Origin: an uncultured Clostridia bacterium
GTDB lineage: Bacteria; Bacillota; Clostridia; Oscillospirales; CAG-272
DNA: 20,743 bases
Assembly (NCBI GenBank): GCA_904501715.1
Contig: CAJGCD010000023.1
Location: 1 to 20,743 of the forward strand
Reading direction: 5' to 3'
Of this stretch, positions 1 to 8,524 are shown piece by piece; positions within the stretch are counted from its first letter, which is position 1; every line of letters starts with the position of its first letter. Under the pieces are notes generated by a model. The model had not been told where the DNA came from and made no database searches. It saw only the letters and a list, made by a program, of their open reading frames with translations. The position numbers and the translations under genes were made by a program.

Positions 1-186
1 GTCGGAAAAACTCTTTCCTCAGACGCCGAAAATAATAAGACTACATTTCTCAGCTTTTTTGACGTAGAGGGTGTACGTGAATATGCAAAAGAGCTTACAG
101 AGGAAGCGATACAGGATATAGAGGGATTGCCAAATTCGGAGATTTTAGTGTCTTTGGCACAGTATCTTTTAGATAGAAAAAAATAA
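1..186 (+). CDS. ispA: Farnesyl-diphosphate (polyprenyl) synthase, C-terminal end
   Basis: Frame 1 is open from the first base to a TAA at 184-186 and gives the last 61 residues of a protein that starts outside the window. The opening residues read VGKTLSSDAENNKTTFLSFF, the conserved tail motif (GK..GSD...NK.T) of bacterial short-chain trans-prenyl transferases, which condense isopentenyl diphosphate with allylic diphosphates to make farnesyl diphosphate. The aspartate-rich catalytic motifs lie upstream and cannot be checked. Position just ahead of tlyA, nadK, argR and recN matches the common Firmicutes order in which ispA starts this cluster. A geranylgeranyl-type synthase cannot be excluded from the tail alone. 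Confidence 0.85.
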   Translation, partial: VGKTLSSDAENNKTTFLSFFDVEGVREYAKELTEEAIQDIEGLPNSEILVSLAQYLLDRKK

Positions 187-197
187 GTGAGGTAAAA

Positions 198-668
198 ATG
201 GACGTTCTGATAACCGGATTTAAGAGCCTATTTAGCAACTATATGCTTGTCAGCGCTATGCTGTCGTGGCTGGCTGCACAGATAATCAAAATATTTACAG
301 GTCTATATCAAAGCAAGCAAATGTCAATAACCAATATTCTTTTCGGTACGGGAGGAATGCCAAGCTCTCACTCGGCAAGTGTGCTGGGACTTACTACGGC
401 GGCAGCTATAAAATATGGACTGGGTTCTCCATATTTTGCTATATGCGCAATACTTTCTGTTGTCGTTATGATAGACGCGTCTGGCGTAAGATATGAAACG
501 GGAAAGCAGGCGGTATTGCTTAATAAAATAACCAAGGAGATCTTCTCGGGGAAGCCCGAGCTTATGAACAGCGGTCTTAAGGAGCTGGTCGGTCACACTC
601 CCTTTCAGGTAATTATGGGAGCGCTTTTAGGTCTTGCGGTGGGAATATCTCTCTCCTTCGTGATGTAA
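198..668 (+). CDS. DUF212 / YuiD-like divergent PAP2 family membrane protein
   Basis: A 156-residue integral membrane protein with hydrophobic segments near residues 13-35, 60-75, 78-95 and 136-156. The family signature GGMPSSHSA (52-60), a DASGVRYE segment (93-100) and LKELVGHTPFQVIMG (127-141) are all present; PSSH and the later GHT resemble the PSGH and histidine motifs of PAP2 lipid-phosphate phosphatases. The length is normal for DUF212. The enzymatic activity of this family is not established. It starts 11 bases after the ispA stop, with a GAGG Shine-Dalgarno at 188-191, and ends one base before tlyA, so it is probably co-transcribed. Sitting directly after a prenyl synthase it may act on an isoprenoid phosphate, but that is inference. 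Confidence 0.85.
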   Translation: MDVLITGFKSLFSNYMLVSAMLSWLAAQIIKIFTGLYQSKQMSITNILFGTGGMPSSHSASVLGLTTAAAIKYGLGSPYFAICAILSVVVMIDASGVRYETGKQAVLLNKITKEIFSGKPELMNSGLKELVGHTPFQVIMGALLGLAVGISLSFVM

Positions 669-669
669 T

Positions 670-1452
670 ATGAGAGCAGACGTATATTTAAGCGCCGCGG
701 GATATACCAAAAGCCGAAAAAAGGCACAAGATCTTATAGATGCGGGTGCGGTTAAAATAGACGGAGAGATAATAAAAAAATCCTCTGTGCTTGTTAACGA
801 AACAGTGGAGCACGAGGTGGTTATAGAACAGGTTTTTCCGTATGTTAGCAGGGGCGGAATAAAGCTTCAGGCGGCGCTTGACGCCTTTGGCATAAATGTG
901 AACCGCAAGAAGGCGGTTGATGTTGGCTCATCCACAGGAGGCTTTACAGATTGCCTCTTGCAAAGAGGGGCTTCGCGTGTGGTGGCGGTAGACTCGGGAA
1001 TAGGTCAGCTTCACGAAAGTCTACTTGCTGATAAAAGGGTTTTATCGGTGGAGCATTTTAACGCCAGAGAATTAAACGTCGAGGTTACCGAGGGGCTCTG
1101 TGACGTTGCCGTAGCGGACGTATCGTTTATTTCGCAAACCTACATAATACCGCCAATAGCAGGTGTTCTTTGCGAGGGCGGTGTGTTTGTCAGCCTGATA
1201 AAGCCGCAATTCGAGGCGGGAAGAGCCGCACTTGGCAAAAACGGTATAGTTGCCAATTCCGCGTATAGATTTCTTGCGGCAAAAAGAGTTATAAGCTGTG
1301 CGGTGCAAAACGGCTTTGATTGCGTTGGATTTATAAAGTCACCAATTGAGGGCGGAGACGGAAACAAGGAATACCTTGCGTATTTTATAAAGAAAAACTG
1401 TCTTAAGCCTCAGATAGATGATAAGATAATAAAAAGGATAACGGCACTTTGA
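670..1452 (+). CDS. tlyA: TlyA family rRNA 2'-O-methyltransferase
   Basis: A 260-residue protein with an N-terminal S4 RNA-binding domain (about 1-60) and a Rossmann-type methyltransferase domain. The SAM-binding loop is VGSSTGGFTD (85-94). The catalytic tetrad known for TlyA/FtsJ-like enzymes is visible as K65 (RGGIK), D150 (VADVSF), K178 (SLIKPQF) and E234 (GNKEYL), each four residues before its counterpart as known for Mycobacterium TlyA. Homologues methylate the 2'-OH of cytidines in 16S and/or 23S rRNA; the older name haemolysin A is misleading. The gene starts one base after the DUF212 stop and has no convincing Shine-Dalgarno, which suggests translational coupling. nadK follows after 21 bases, the usual order in Firmicutes. 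Confidence 0.93.
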   Translation: MRADVYLSAAGYTKSRKKAQDLIDAGAVKIDGEIIKKSSVLVNETVEHEVVIEQVFPYVSRGGIKLQAALDAFGINVNRKKAVDVGSSTGGFTDCLLQRGASRVVAVDSGIGQLHESLLADKRVLSVEHFNARELNVEVTEGLCDVAVADVSFISQTYIIPPIAGVLCEGGVFVSLIKPQFEAGRAALGKNGIVANSAYRFLAAKRVISCAVQNGFDCVGFIKSPIEGGDGNKEYLAYFIKKNCLKPQIDDKIIKRITAL

Positions 1453-1473
1453 TTTTGAAACGGAGATTAAAGA

Positions 1474-2349
1474 ATGAGCATAAAGAATGTTGCCATAATT
1501 TCAAACTGTAATATCCCCGAAAAGCTTTCGGCGGCAATGGGTGTGGCAAAGAAAATAGAGAGTCGGGTAGAAAGCATATATATCCCCGAGGCATATCGTG
1601 ACCGAATAATGAGAAGTCACAATCACCGCCCGAAATTCTCATACAAGACCACGGATGAAATATATTCGTCCTCCGACCTTGTAATTGCAATCGGCGGAGA
1701 CGGAGTAATGCTGGAGGCGGCGCGCAGAGCTACGCCTACGGGAACTGCCATACTTGGAATAAATATGGGCAGAGTGGGATATATGACCGAGCTTGAGATG
1801 ACCGAGCTTGACCTGCTTGATAAGATATTTGACGGAGAATATTATTTTGACGAAAGAGCAATGCTCAAGGTCGAGATAAAATCAAGCAAAGGGCAGAGCA
1901 GATTTTCGGCATACGCCCTTAATGAGGCTGTAATAGCAAAGGGCGCCACCGCGAGGATAATCGACCTGGAGCTTTCGGATAACGGAAGACTTGTAAGCGA
2001 GTATCGTGCGGATGGGCTTGTGGTAGCTACCCCCACGGGCTCAACGGCATATTCTCTGTCTGCGGGCGGTCCTATAATCGACCCCAAGCTTTCTTGCTTT
2101 TGCGTAACGCCCATTTGCCCGCATTCCTTGGTGGCAAGACCCCTTATCTTCCCAGACAGCGCAGTGCTTGAGGTGAAAAATATCTGTGTAAGAGAGAAGG
2201 TCCTCCACCTTACCGTAGACGGAAAGGCGACCTTTGACTTGTTTTATAACGATACCGTTGTGATAACTAAGTCGTCGGTGAAGACCAAGCTTTTGAGAAT
2301 TAAAAACGACGATTTCTATTCTAAGATACGTATGAAAAAATTTGTTTGA
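1474..2349 (+). CDS. nadK: NAD kinase
   Basis: A 291-residue ATP-NAD kinase that phosphorylates the 2'-hydroxyl of NAD to make NADP in the cytoplasm. The diagnostic GGDG motif is at 74-77 (IAIGGDGVML), the NE motif is at 148-151 (ALNE), and the glycine-rich block GLVVATPTGSTAYSLSAGGP is at 181-200. Length and domain layout are normal. A GGAG Shine-Dalgarno lies about 9 bases before the ATG. The gene stands between tlyA and argR with gaps of 21 and 17 bases, so it is part of the same operon. Nothing unusual is seen apart from a somewhat basic C-terminal tail. Confidence 0.95.
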   Translation: MSIKNVAIISNCNIPEKLSAAMGVAKKIESRVESIYIPEAYRDRIMRSHNHRPKFSYKTTDEIYSSSDLVIAIGGDGVMLEAARRATPTGTAILGINMGRVGYMTELEMTELDLLDKIFDGEYYFDERAMLKVEIKSSKGQSRFSAYALNEAVIAKGATARIIDLELSDNGRLVSEYRADGLVVATPTGSTAYSLSAGGPIIDPKLSCFCVTPICPHSLVARPLIFPDSAVLEVKNICVREKVLHLTVDGKATFDLFYNDTVVITKSSVKTKLLRIKNDDFYSKIRMKKFV

Positions 2350-2366
2350 TAAAGAGAGTGGTATAA

Positions 2367-2822
2367 ATGAAATCACAAAGACACGCAAGAATATTGGAGC
2401 TGGTATCCAAGTATGAGATAGAAACTCAGGAAGATATGATGAGCCGTCTCCAGAGCGAGGGCTTTAAGGTAACGCAGGCTACCGTTTCAAGAGATTTGAA
2501 GGAGCTTAAGCTGACCAAGACGCTTACAGCAAGGGGTACGTACAGGTATTCTGTAAACAGCTCACGCAGACACGGCGGAAGCGGAAAGCTCAATAACGCT
2601 ATGGTGGACTCTATCACACAGGTTGATTATTCGCTTAATACGGTGGTGATAAAGACCTATCCGGGACTTGCGCAAGCGGTTGCCTCCGCAGTGGATGCGC
2701 TGAATATGCACAGCATACTTGGAAGCGTTGCGGGAGACGATACCATAATAGTGGTTACAAGAAGCGAGGACGACGCTAAGGAAATAAACGAAAAAATTAC
2801 CGAGCTGATGAAAACGTTTTAA
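2367..2822 (+). CDS. argR: Arginine repressor ArgR/AhrC
   Basis: A 151-residue transcription factor that senses L-arginine and controls arginine biosynthesis and catabolism. The N-terminal winged helix-turn-helix carries the recognition segment QATVSRDLKELKL (37-49), with the conserved S41-R42-D43. The C-terminal hexamerisation and arginine-binding domain ends in GSVAGDDTIIVV (119-130), where the GDD acidic pair (123-125) contacts arginine in known ArgR proteins. Length is typical (about 150). It lies 17 bases after nadK and 23 before recN, the standard Firmicutes neighbourhood. argS, two genes away, has a TGTG-N6-CACA element near its transcription start that could be a weak target, but this is speculative. 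Confidence 0.95.
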   Translation: MKSQRHARILELVSKYEIETQEDMMSRLQSEGFKVTQATVSRDLKELKLTKTLTARGTYRYSVNSSRRHGGSGKLNNAMVDSITQVDYSLNTVVIKTYPGLAQAVASAVDALNMHSILGSVAGDDTIIVVTRSEDDAKEINEKITELMKTF

Positions 2823-2845
2823 AGATAAAGGAAAGGAGATAGGCT

Positions 2846-4513
2846 GTGATAGAATTTCTGCATATTGAGAACGTAGCCGTTGTAAAAAGTCTTGATATAG
2901 AGTTTAAAAACGGAATGACCGCGCTTACTGGTGAAACAGGTGCGGGAAAGTCAATAATCATAGACAGCTTAAATCTTCTTTCGGGCTCAAGAGCGGATAA
3001 AGAGCTGTTACGTACGGGTGAGATCAGAGCAGAGGTGAGCGCGGTTTTCTCACAGCTGCGCCCCGAGGTAGTGCGGAGCATAGAAAATCTCGGATTTGAC
3101 GTGCCCGAGGGGAGCGTTATGCTCTCACGTGTGCTTACCGCTAATGGCTCAAGCGCGAGGATAAACGGTAAGCCCGTCACTCTTTCTGTGCTTCGCGAGA
3201 TATCCGCTATGCTTTTCGGCATTCACGGACAGAATGACAATATGCTCCTGCTGGAGCCGAAAAATCATATAAGAATACTTGACAGCTACGCCGATAATAA
3301 CAGTGCTCTTGAGGAGTATTCAAGGCTTTACAGCCGCGTTTTACATCTGCGTATAGAGCTTCACTCTCTGAGTCAGGATGTGATGGAGCAGAACCGTATG
3401 AGGGAGATGCTCAAATATCAGATCGACGATATAGACGCGGTGAAGCTTCGCAATGGCGAGGAGGAAGAGCTTGAAGTAGAAGCGGTCAAGCTGAGAAGCG
3501 CGGAGAAGATAAGCAAATGCTGCGCTTTGGTTGATAAGGCGCTCAATGGCGGGAAGGGCTTTGGCGCTATCTATCTTACCGATAGAGCCGCAACTGCTAT
3601 GGATTCTGTGGCAGAGGCTTTGCCCGATGCCGAAAGGCTCGCGCAAAGGCTATCCGACGTAAGATATGAGCTGGAGGATATAGCTCAGAGTCTGGGAGCG
3701 CTTTCGGACGTAGGCGAGAACCCAACTGCAAGGCTTGATAAAATAGAAGGGCGCCTTGACGCAATAGCAAAGCTGAAAAGAAAATACGGAAGCACCGTTG
3801 AGGAGATACTCGCCTTCAGAAAAGACGCGGCTGACAAGCTGGATTTCCTCGATAATGCCGAGGATAAAAAAATCGACCTTGAAAATGAGTTGGCTGAAGC
3901 CACAAGACAGGCAAAGGAAAAGGCAAAAGAGCTCAGTGAGGTAAGAAGACGTGCGGCAAAGGGGCTTGAAAGAAAGGTATGCGAGACCCTTGCTTTCCTT
4001 GATATGCCAAAGGTAAGCTTTGAGGTGGATATTCAAAGCACGGGAGAGCTTAACGCCTTTGGATGTGATAGCGTGGAATTCCTTATTTCCGCTAACGCGG
4101 GAGAGCCGCTTATGCCTATGGCGCGTATAGCCTCGGGAGGAGAGCTGGCGAGAATAATGCTCTCGCTTAAGAACGTAATAAATGAATCCGACGGAATAGA
4201 TACAGTCATATTCGACGAGATAGATACGGGAATTTCGGGAAAGACCTCCCGAAAGGTGGGCATAAAGCTCAAGGAGATAGGCAAGGGCGCACAGGTGGTG
4301 TGCGTAACGCACTCGGCACAGATAGCGTCGCTGGCTACACAGCACCTCTACGTGTCAAAGCAAGAAAAGGACGGAAGGACCGAGAGCTCGCTCAAGGAGC
4401 TTTCGACCGATGAGCGGGTAAGCGAGATAGCAAGAATACTCGGCGGTATAAATATAACCGACGCTCAGATAGCCGCCGCCAAGGAAATGATATCCGATGG
4501 CGAAAATTACTGA
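2846..4513 (+). CDS. recN: DNA repair protein RecN
   Basis: A 555-residue SMC-like ATPase that acts early in double-strand-break repair by recombination. Walker A is GETGAGKS (29-36). Two helical, charged coiled-coil stretches lie around 155-210 and 300-380. The ABC signature is SGGELARIML (430-439), followed by Walker B VIFDEIDTGISG with D457 and E458, and a switch histidine in VCVTHSAQIA. The start is GTG, chosen because a strong AAAGGAGAT Shine-Dalgarno precedes it at 2832-2840 and the family N-terminus (IEFLHIENVAVV) follows at once. It is the last gene of the first operon; no terminator hairpin is evident before the argS promoter. In many endospore formers spoIVB and spo0A follow recN, but not here. 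Confidence 0.96.
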   Translation: MIEFLHIENVAVVKSLDIEFKNGMTALTGETGAGKSIIIDSLNLLSGSRADKELLRTGEIRAEVSAVFSQLRPEVVRSIENLGFDVPEGSVMLSRVLTANGSSARINGKPVTLSVLREISAMLFGIHGQNDNMLLLEPKNHIRILDSYADNNSALEEYSRLYSRVLHLRIELHSLSQDVMEQNRMREMLKYQIDDIDAVKLRNGEEEELEVEAVKLRSAEKISKCCALVDKALNGGKGFGAIYLTDRAATAMDSVAEALPDAERLAQRLSDVRYELEDIAQSLGALSDVGENPTARLDKIEGRLDAIAKLKRKYGSTVEEILAFRKDAADKLDFLDNAEDKKIDLENELAEATRQAKEKAKELSEVRRRAAKGLERKVCETLAFLDMPKVSFEVDIQSTGELNAFGCDSVEFLISANAGEPLMPMARIASGGELARIMLSLKNVINESDGIDTVIFDEIDTGISGKTSRKVGIKLKEIGKGAQVVCVTHSAQIASLATQHLYVSKQEKDGRTESSLKELSTDERVSEIARILGGINITDAQIAAAKEMISDGENY

Positions 4514-4531
4514 TAAAATTCGGGTATGTAC

Positions 4532-4560
4532 TTGAAAAAACGGGATTTTTGTAGTATAAT
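4532..4560 (+). promoter_or_regulatory. Sigma-A promoter of argS operon
   Basis: TTGAAA at 4532-4537 and TATAAT at 4555-4560 are separated by exactly 17 bases. Transcription would begin near 4567, giving a leader of about 29 bases before the argS ATG. A GAGGAG Shine-Dalgarno is at 4583-4588. The -10 box is a perfect consensus. Confidence 0.85.
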
Positions 4561-4595
4561 TATAAAGTTGTGAATTTACACAGAGGAGTTAATAA

Positions 4596-6305
4596 ATGAT
4601 AGCGATAAAAAGAAAGATCTCGGAGCAGATCGCGGACATTCTTATAAAGATCAACGCAGATAGCGGTATCAATGCCGATACAGTAGAAGCAATGCTTGAA
4701 TATCCCCCCGACGAAAAGATGGGAGATCTTGCGCTTCCTTGCTTTAAGCTCAGCAAGGTATTGCGTATGGCACCCGTTAAGATAGCGGCAAGCATTGCAG
4801 AGAGCTTTTCTGTGGATTCCGTAGCTAAGGCGGAGGCAGTAAACGGATATTTCAATATTTATCTTGACGGCGAATATCTTGCCAACAAGGTAATAAGCGA
4901 GGTAAGAGCTAAGGGTGAGCGATACGGCGCTCCCGAGCTTGGAGAGGGCAAGACCGTAGTTCTTGACTACTCGTCGCCCAACGTGGCAAAGCCATTCCAT
5001 ATAGGACATCTGGGAACTACCGTTATCGGGCACTCGCTTAAGCGTCTGCACGAGTTTGCGGGATATAAGTGTGTAGGTATAAACTATCTCGGTGACTGGG
5101 GAACTCAGTTCGGAAAGCTTATAACCGCTTACCGCAAATGGGGTAACGCACAGCTTATCGAGGCAGGTGGCATAGATAAGCTTGTGGAGCTTTACGTTAA
5201 ATTCCACGAGGAAGCAGAGAAGGATGCGGCACTTAATGACGAGGCAAGAGCGGAATTTCATAAGCTTGAGAGCGGTGATGAGGATAATATCAAGCTCTGG
5301 AGATGGTTTGTTGACATAAGCCTTGCTGAATATCAGAAAACCTATAAGCAGCTCGGCATAGAATTCGATAGCTATAAGGGTGAGTCCTTCTATACCGATA
5401 AGATGCCCGCTCAGGTGCAGAAGCTCCGTGATATGGGACTCCTTAAGATAGATGACGGCGCGTCAATAGTTGACCTTGAGCCTTACGGAATGACCCCCTG
5501 CCTTATACTTAAGCGCGACGGCTCAACGCTCTATCCCACAAGAGATATAGCGGCGGCAGTTTACCGCAAGAAGACCTATGACTTCGATAAGATGATATAC
5601 GTTACCAGCGCGGGACAGAGCCTTCACTTTGCCCAGTGGTTCAAGGTAGTAGAGCTTATGGGCTATGAGTGGTTTGATAAGCTTATACACGTTCCTTACG
5701 GCACTGTAAGTATTAACGGTGAGAAGCTTGCCACAAGAACAGGTAACGTAATATTGCTCCGCGACCTTTTCACTCAGGCTATTGCTAAGGTGGAAAGCAT
5801 TATGGAAGAAAAGAACCCCAATCTTCCCGATAAGGACAAGGTGTCCGAGGCGGTGGGAGTAGGAGCAATAGTATTCTATTATCTTTCCAACAACAGAATA
5901 CGCGATATCAACTTTATGATGGAGGATGCCCTCAGCTTTGACGGTAACACAGGACCCTACGTTCAGTACACCTATGCGCGTACCTGCTCGGTGCTTTCAA
6001 AATCTGCCGATTGCGGCGAGTGTGCCCTTAAGATAACTGCTGACGAGGAAACATCGCTGCTTAAAACGCTTTCTCGCTTCGAGGAGGTCGTAAGAGAAGC
6101 AATAAACGCCTACGAGCCCTCCATAGTAACTAGATATATACTTGACGTAGCGGGAGCTTATAACAGATTTTATCACAATTGCTCTATCCTCGGAGCAGAG
6201 GACGAGAGCGTAAGAAATACGAGAATTGCGCTGACAAAGGCGGCAAACACGGTTCTCGGTAACGCATTTGGGCTTATCTGCCTTGCAAAAACAGAAAAAA
6301 TATAA
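4596..6305 (+). CDS. argS: Arginyl-tRNA synthetase
   Basis: A 569-residue class Ia synthetase that charges tRNA-Arg. The N-terminal Add-1 domain (about 1-110) recognises the tRNA elbow. The catalytic core shows YSSPN (125-129) with HIGH at 135-138 (AKPFHIGHLG), and the KMSKS-equivalent loop is degenerate, GEKLATRTGN (375-384), as is common in this family. LYPTRDIAA (312-320) and the DALRxR-like anticodon-binding helices at the C-terminus, including NNRIRDINF (432-440) and VQYTYARTCS (456-465), complete the fold. Length is normal. It has its own promoter 36 bases upstream and is followed by yebC after 24 bases. Proximity to argR is suggestive, but no clear ARG box is seen. Confidence 0.97.
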   Translation: MIAIKRKISEQIADILIKINADSGINADTVEAMLEYPPDEKMGDLALPCFKLSKVLRMAPVKIAASIAESFSVDSVAKAEAVNGYFNIYLDGEYLANKVISEVRAKGERYGAPELGEGKTVVLDYSSPNVAKPFHIGHLGTTVIGHSLKRLHEFAGYKCVGINYLGDWGTQFGKLITAYRKWGNAQLIEAGGIDKLVELYVKFHEEAEKDAALNDEARAEFHKLESGDEDNIKLWRWFVDISLAEYQKTYKQLGIEFDSYKGESFYTDKMPAQVQKLRDMGLLKIDDGASIVDLEPYGMTPCLILKRDGSTLYPTRDIAAAVYRKKTYDFDKMIYVTSAGQSLHFAQWFKVVELMGYEWFDKLIHVPYGTVSINGEKLATRTGNVILLRDLFTQAIAKVESIMEEKNPNLPDKDKVSEAVGVGAIVFYYLSNNRIRDINFMMEDALSFDGNTGPYVQYTYARTCSVLSKSADCGECALKITADEETSLLKTLSRFEEVVREAINAYEPSIVTRYILDVAGAYNRFYHNCSILGAEDESVRNTRIALTKAANTVLGNAFGLICLAKTEKI

Positions 6306-6329
6306 TTAGTTTATATAAAGAGGTAAAAA

Positions 6330-7061
6330 ATGTCAGGACACAGCAAATGGGCTAATATCAAGCACAAGAAGGAAAAAACAGACGCGCAGAAGGCGAAGGT
6401 ATTTACTAAGATAGGCAAGGAGATAACCATAGCGGTCAAGGAGGGCGGCGGAGACCCCAATTCCAATTCCAAGCTTCGTGACCTTATCCTTAAGGCAAAA
6501 TCCAACAACGTACCCAACGACAATATAGAAAGAACTATCAAGAAGGCTCTCGGCTCTACGGGCGAGAACTACGAGGAGGTAGTATATGAGGGCTACGGCC
6601 CTGCGGGAATTGCCGTTATAGTTGAGGCTACCACCGATAACCGCAACCGTACCGCGGGCAACGTAAGGTCTTATTTCTCCAAGTATCACGGAAATATGGG
6701 ACAGACGGGCTGTGTTTCCTATCTCTTTACCGAGAAGGGCGTTATAGTTATTTCCAATGAGGACGGAGATATAGACGAGGACAAGCTTATGGAAACCGCT
6801 CTTGAGGCAGGCGCGGAGGATTTCGCGGCTGAGGGAGAGGCTTTTGAGATATACACCGAGCCCGACGACCTCTATGCTGTCAAGGAGGCGCTTGAAGCGG
6901 CAGGATACGAGCTTCTTTCCGCTGAGAAGGATAAGATACCCTCAAACTACGTTACCCTTGAGAGCGAGGAGGATATCAAGTTTATGGGTCTGCTCATAGA
7001 GCATCTCGAGGACGATGACGACGTAATGAACGTTTATCACAACTGGGAAAATTGTGACTGA
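6330..7061 (+). CDS. yebC: YebC/TACO1 family protein
   Basis: A 243-residue protein beginning with the near-invariant family N-terminus SGHSKWANIKHKKEKTDAQK (2-21), followed by NDNIERTIKKALG and EGYGPAGIAVIVEATTDNRN. The acidic C-terminal domains (about 80-240) form the family's negatively charged surface. Members were long annotated as DNA-binding transcriptional regulators; more recent studies link the family to easing ribosome stalling, and which role applies here cannot be told from sequence. It lies 24 bases after argS with an AGAGG Shine-Dalgarno and ends two bases before the flippase-like gene, so the three are probably one transcript. Confidence 0.95.
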   Translation: MSGHSKWANIKHKKEKTDAQKAKVFTKIGKEITIAVKEGGGDPNSNSKLRDLILKAKSNNVPNDNIERTIKKALGSTGENYEEVVYEGYGPAGIAVIVEATTDNRNRTAGNVRSYFSKYHGNMGQTGCVSYLFTEKGVIVISNEDGDIDEDKLMETALEAGAEDFAAEGEAFEIYTEPDDLYAVKEALEAAGYELLSAEKDKIPSNYVTLESEEDIKFMGLLIEHLEDDDDVMNVYHNWENCD

Positions 7062-7063
7062 TA

Positions 7064-8482
7064 ATGGGTAAGTATAAAAAGCTACTTTCCAATACAGCTA
7101 TTTTGGGAGCAGGTACCTTTACTTCAAAGGTACTTGTTTTCCTGCTTATGCCGCTTTATACCGCGCTGCTTTCTACGGAGCAGTTCGGCACGGCGGATAT
7201 ATTGACACAGACCGCAAATCTTCTTATTCCGCTGGCGTGCCTTGGCATAAGCGACGGACTTTTCAGATTTACGCTTGATGCCCATAATGATGACCGAAAG
7301 AGGATATTCAGCAACGCTCTTGTAGTGATGCTTGCGGGAATGATACCGCTGGCGGCTATTATACAGCTGTTGCGCTTTGCCCATATATTCGACGGATATA
7401 TCTGGCTGGTATTCATATATATTTGCGCCGCCAATCTGCACGCTCTTTGCGCAAATTATATCAGAGCGTGTGATAAGACCAAGACCTTTGCGCTGCAGGG
7501 GATTGCCAACACGGTGCTTACCATAGCTCTTAACGTGCTTTTTCTCGTAGTGTTCGATATGGGCGTTACGGGATACGTGCTTTCGGTGGCGGTCTCGGAT
7601 ATTATCCTGACGGTGGTTCTGTTTTTCGCGTGCGGGCTTTATAAGGACGTGAGCATAAGGCTCACCGAAAAAAAGCTGATAGGCTCGATGCTTAAATTCA
7701 GTATACCGTATATTCCCACTACTCTTATGTGGATGATAACCTCGGCGTGCGACAGATTTATAGTCACAGCATATTCGGGGGCGGCTGAAAACGGACTTTA
7801 CGCGGCTGCTTATAAGCTTCCTACGCTTATCTCGCTTGCGGGAGGAGTATTTATAGAGGCGTGGCAGTTTTCCTCGGTGAACGACGCAAAGGCAGAGGAG
7901 AGAAGCAAATTTTTCGCCAACGTATATAAAAATTACGTGGCGATAATGTTCATGGGAACATCCTTGCTCATAGTACTTTCAAAGGTGCTTACCGTTCTCT
8001 TGCTGGACGACTCTTATTACGTTTCGTGGAAATACGTTCCCGTTCTCGCAATAGCTATGGTATTTTCCGCGCTTTCGGCGTTTATGGGAAGCGTGTATTT
8101 CCTTGAAAAGAGAAGTATGCGTTCAATGCTCACGGCATCCGTTGGCGCCTTCACCAATCTGGTGTTGAATTTCCTTCTTATTCCTGCCTATGGCGCTATG
8201 GGAGCGGCTGTTGCTACTGTTGTAAGCTATATGGCAGTCTACGCAATAAGGGCTTACGATACGGGAAAATATCTGCGCTTTGGGCTTTGCATACCGCGAG
8301 TCATAATAAACAGTGCTTTACTTATAGCTCAGGCGGCTATTATGATATTTGAGGTGCCATTTTGGCTGTACCTTCAGATAGGAATAATTATTCTGACCGT
8401 TCTTATAAACGGTAGGGAGATAATAAAGACCGCACTTGAGCTTTTGAGTAAATTTTTGAAAAATAAAGAAAAAAATATTTAA
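7064..8482 (+). CDS. Polysaccharide/oligosaccharide flippase-like membrane protein (MATE/MOP superfamily)
   Basis: A 472-residue, very hydrophobic protein with about 12-14 predicted membrane helices. The N-terminus, NTAILGAGTFTSKVLVFLLM (9-28) followed by PLYTALLSTEQFG, is the typical first helix and loop of Wzx/MurJ/SpoVB-like exporters in the MOP superfamily, which flip lipid-linked sugars across the membrane. A conserved central helix pair, SMLKFSIPYIPTTLMWMI, and GAMGAAVATVVSYM later in the protein also fit the family. No glycan biosynthesis genes are nearby in this window, so the substrate is unknown. It starts two bases after the yebC stop and has no strong Shine-Dalgarno, which suggests coupling. 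No terminator hairpin is visible before the rplS promoter. Confidence 0.85.
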   Translation: MGKYKKLLSNTAILGAGTFTSKVLVFLLMPLYTALLSTEQFGTADILTQTANLLIPLACLGISDGLFRFTLDAHNDDRKRIFSNALVVMLAGMIPLAAIIQLLRFAHIFDGYIWLVFIYICAANLHALCANYIRACDKTKTFALQGIANTVLTIALNVLFLVVFDMGVTGYVLSVAVSDIILTVVLFFACGLYKDVSIRLTEKKLIGSMLKFSIPYIPTTLMWMITSACDRFIVTAYSGAAENGLYAAAYKLPTLISLAGGVFIEAWQFSSVNDAKAEERSKFFANVYKNYVAIMFMGTSLLIVLSKVLTVLLLDDSYYVSWKYVPVLAIAMVFSALSAFMGSVYFLEKRSMRSMLTASVGAFTNLVLNFLLIPAYGAMGAAVATVVSYMAVYAIRAYDTGKYLRFGLCIPRVIINSALLIAQAAIMIFEVPFWLYLQIGIIILTVLINGREIIKTALELLSKFLKNKEKNI

Positions 8483-8489
8483 AAAACTA

Positions 8490-8518
8490 TTGCATTCCAA
8501 AGAAAAGTATGCTATAAT
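8490..8518 (+). promoter_or_regulatory. Sigma-A promoter of rplS
   Basis: TTGCAT at 8490-8495 and a perfect TATAAT at 8513-8518 are 17 bases apart. The predicted start near 8525 gives a leader of about 78 bases. It begins only 7 bases after the preceding gene ends. Confidence 0.8.
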
Positions 8519-8524
8519 GTAACG

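Noticed and set aside
670..1452. TlyA and the CorC-like protein as haemolysins or virulence factors
   Set aside because: The names are historical; the motifs show an rRNA methyltransferase and a CNNM/CBS transporter-like protein.
4531..4556. AAAAA-CGGG-ATTTTT as a terminator of recN
   Set aside because: The stem is only A-T pairs, lies within the argS promoter spacer and has no following T-run.
5718..5747. Missing KMSKS motif in arginyl-tRNA synthetase
   Set aside because: Many arginyl-tRNA synthetases have a degenerate KMSKS loop; the KLATRTGN here is normal for the family.
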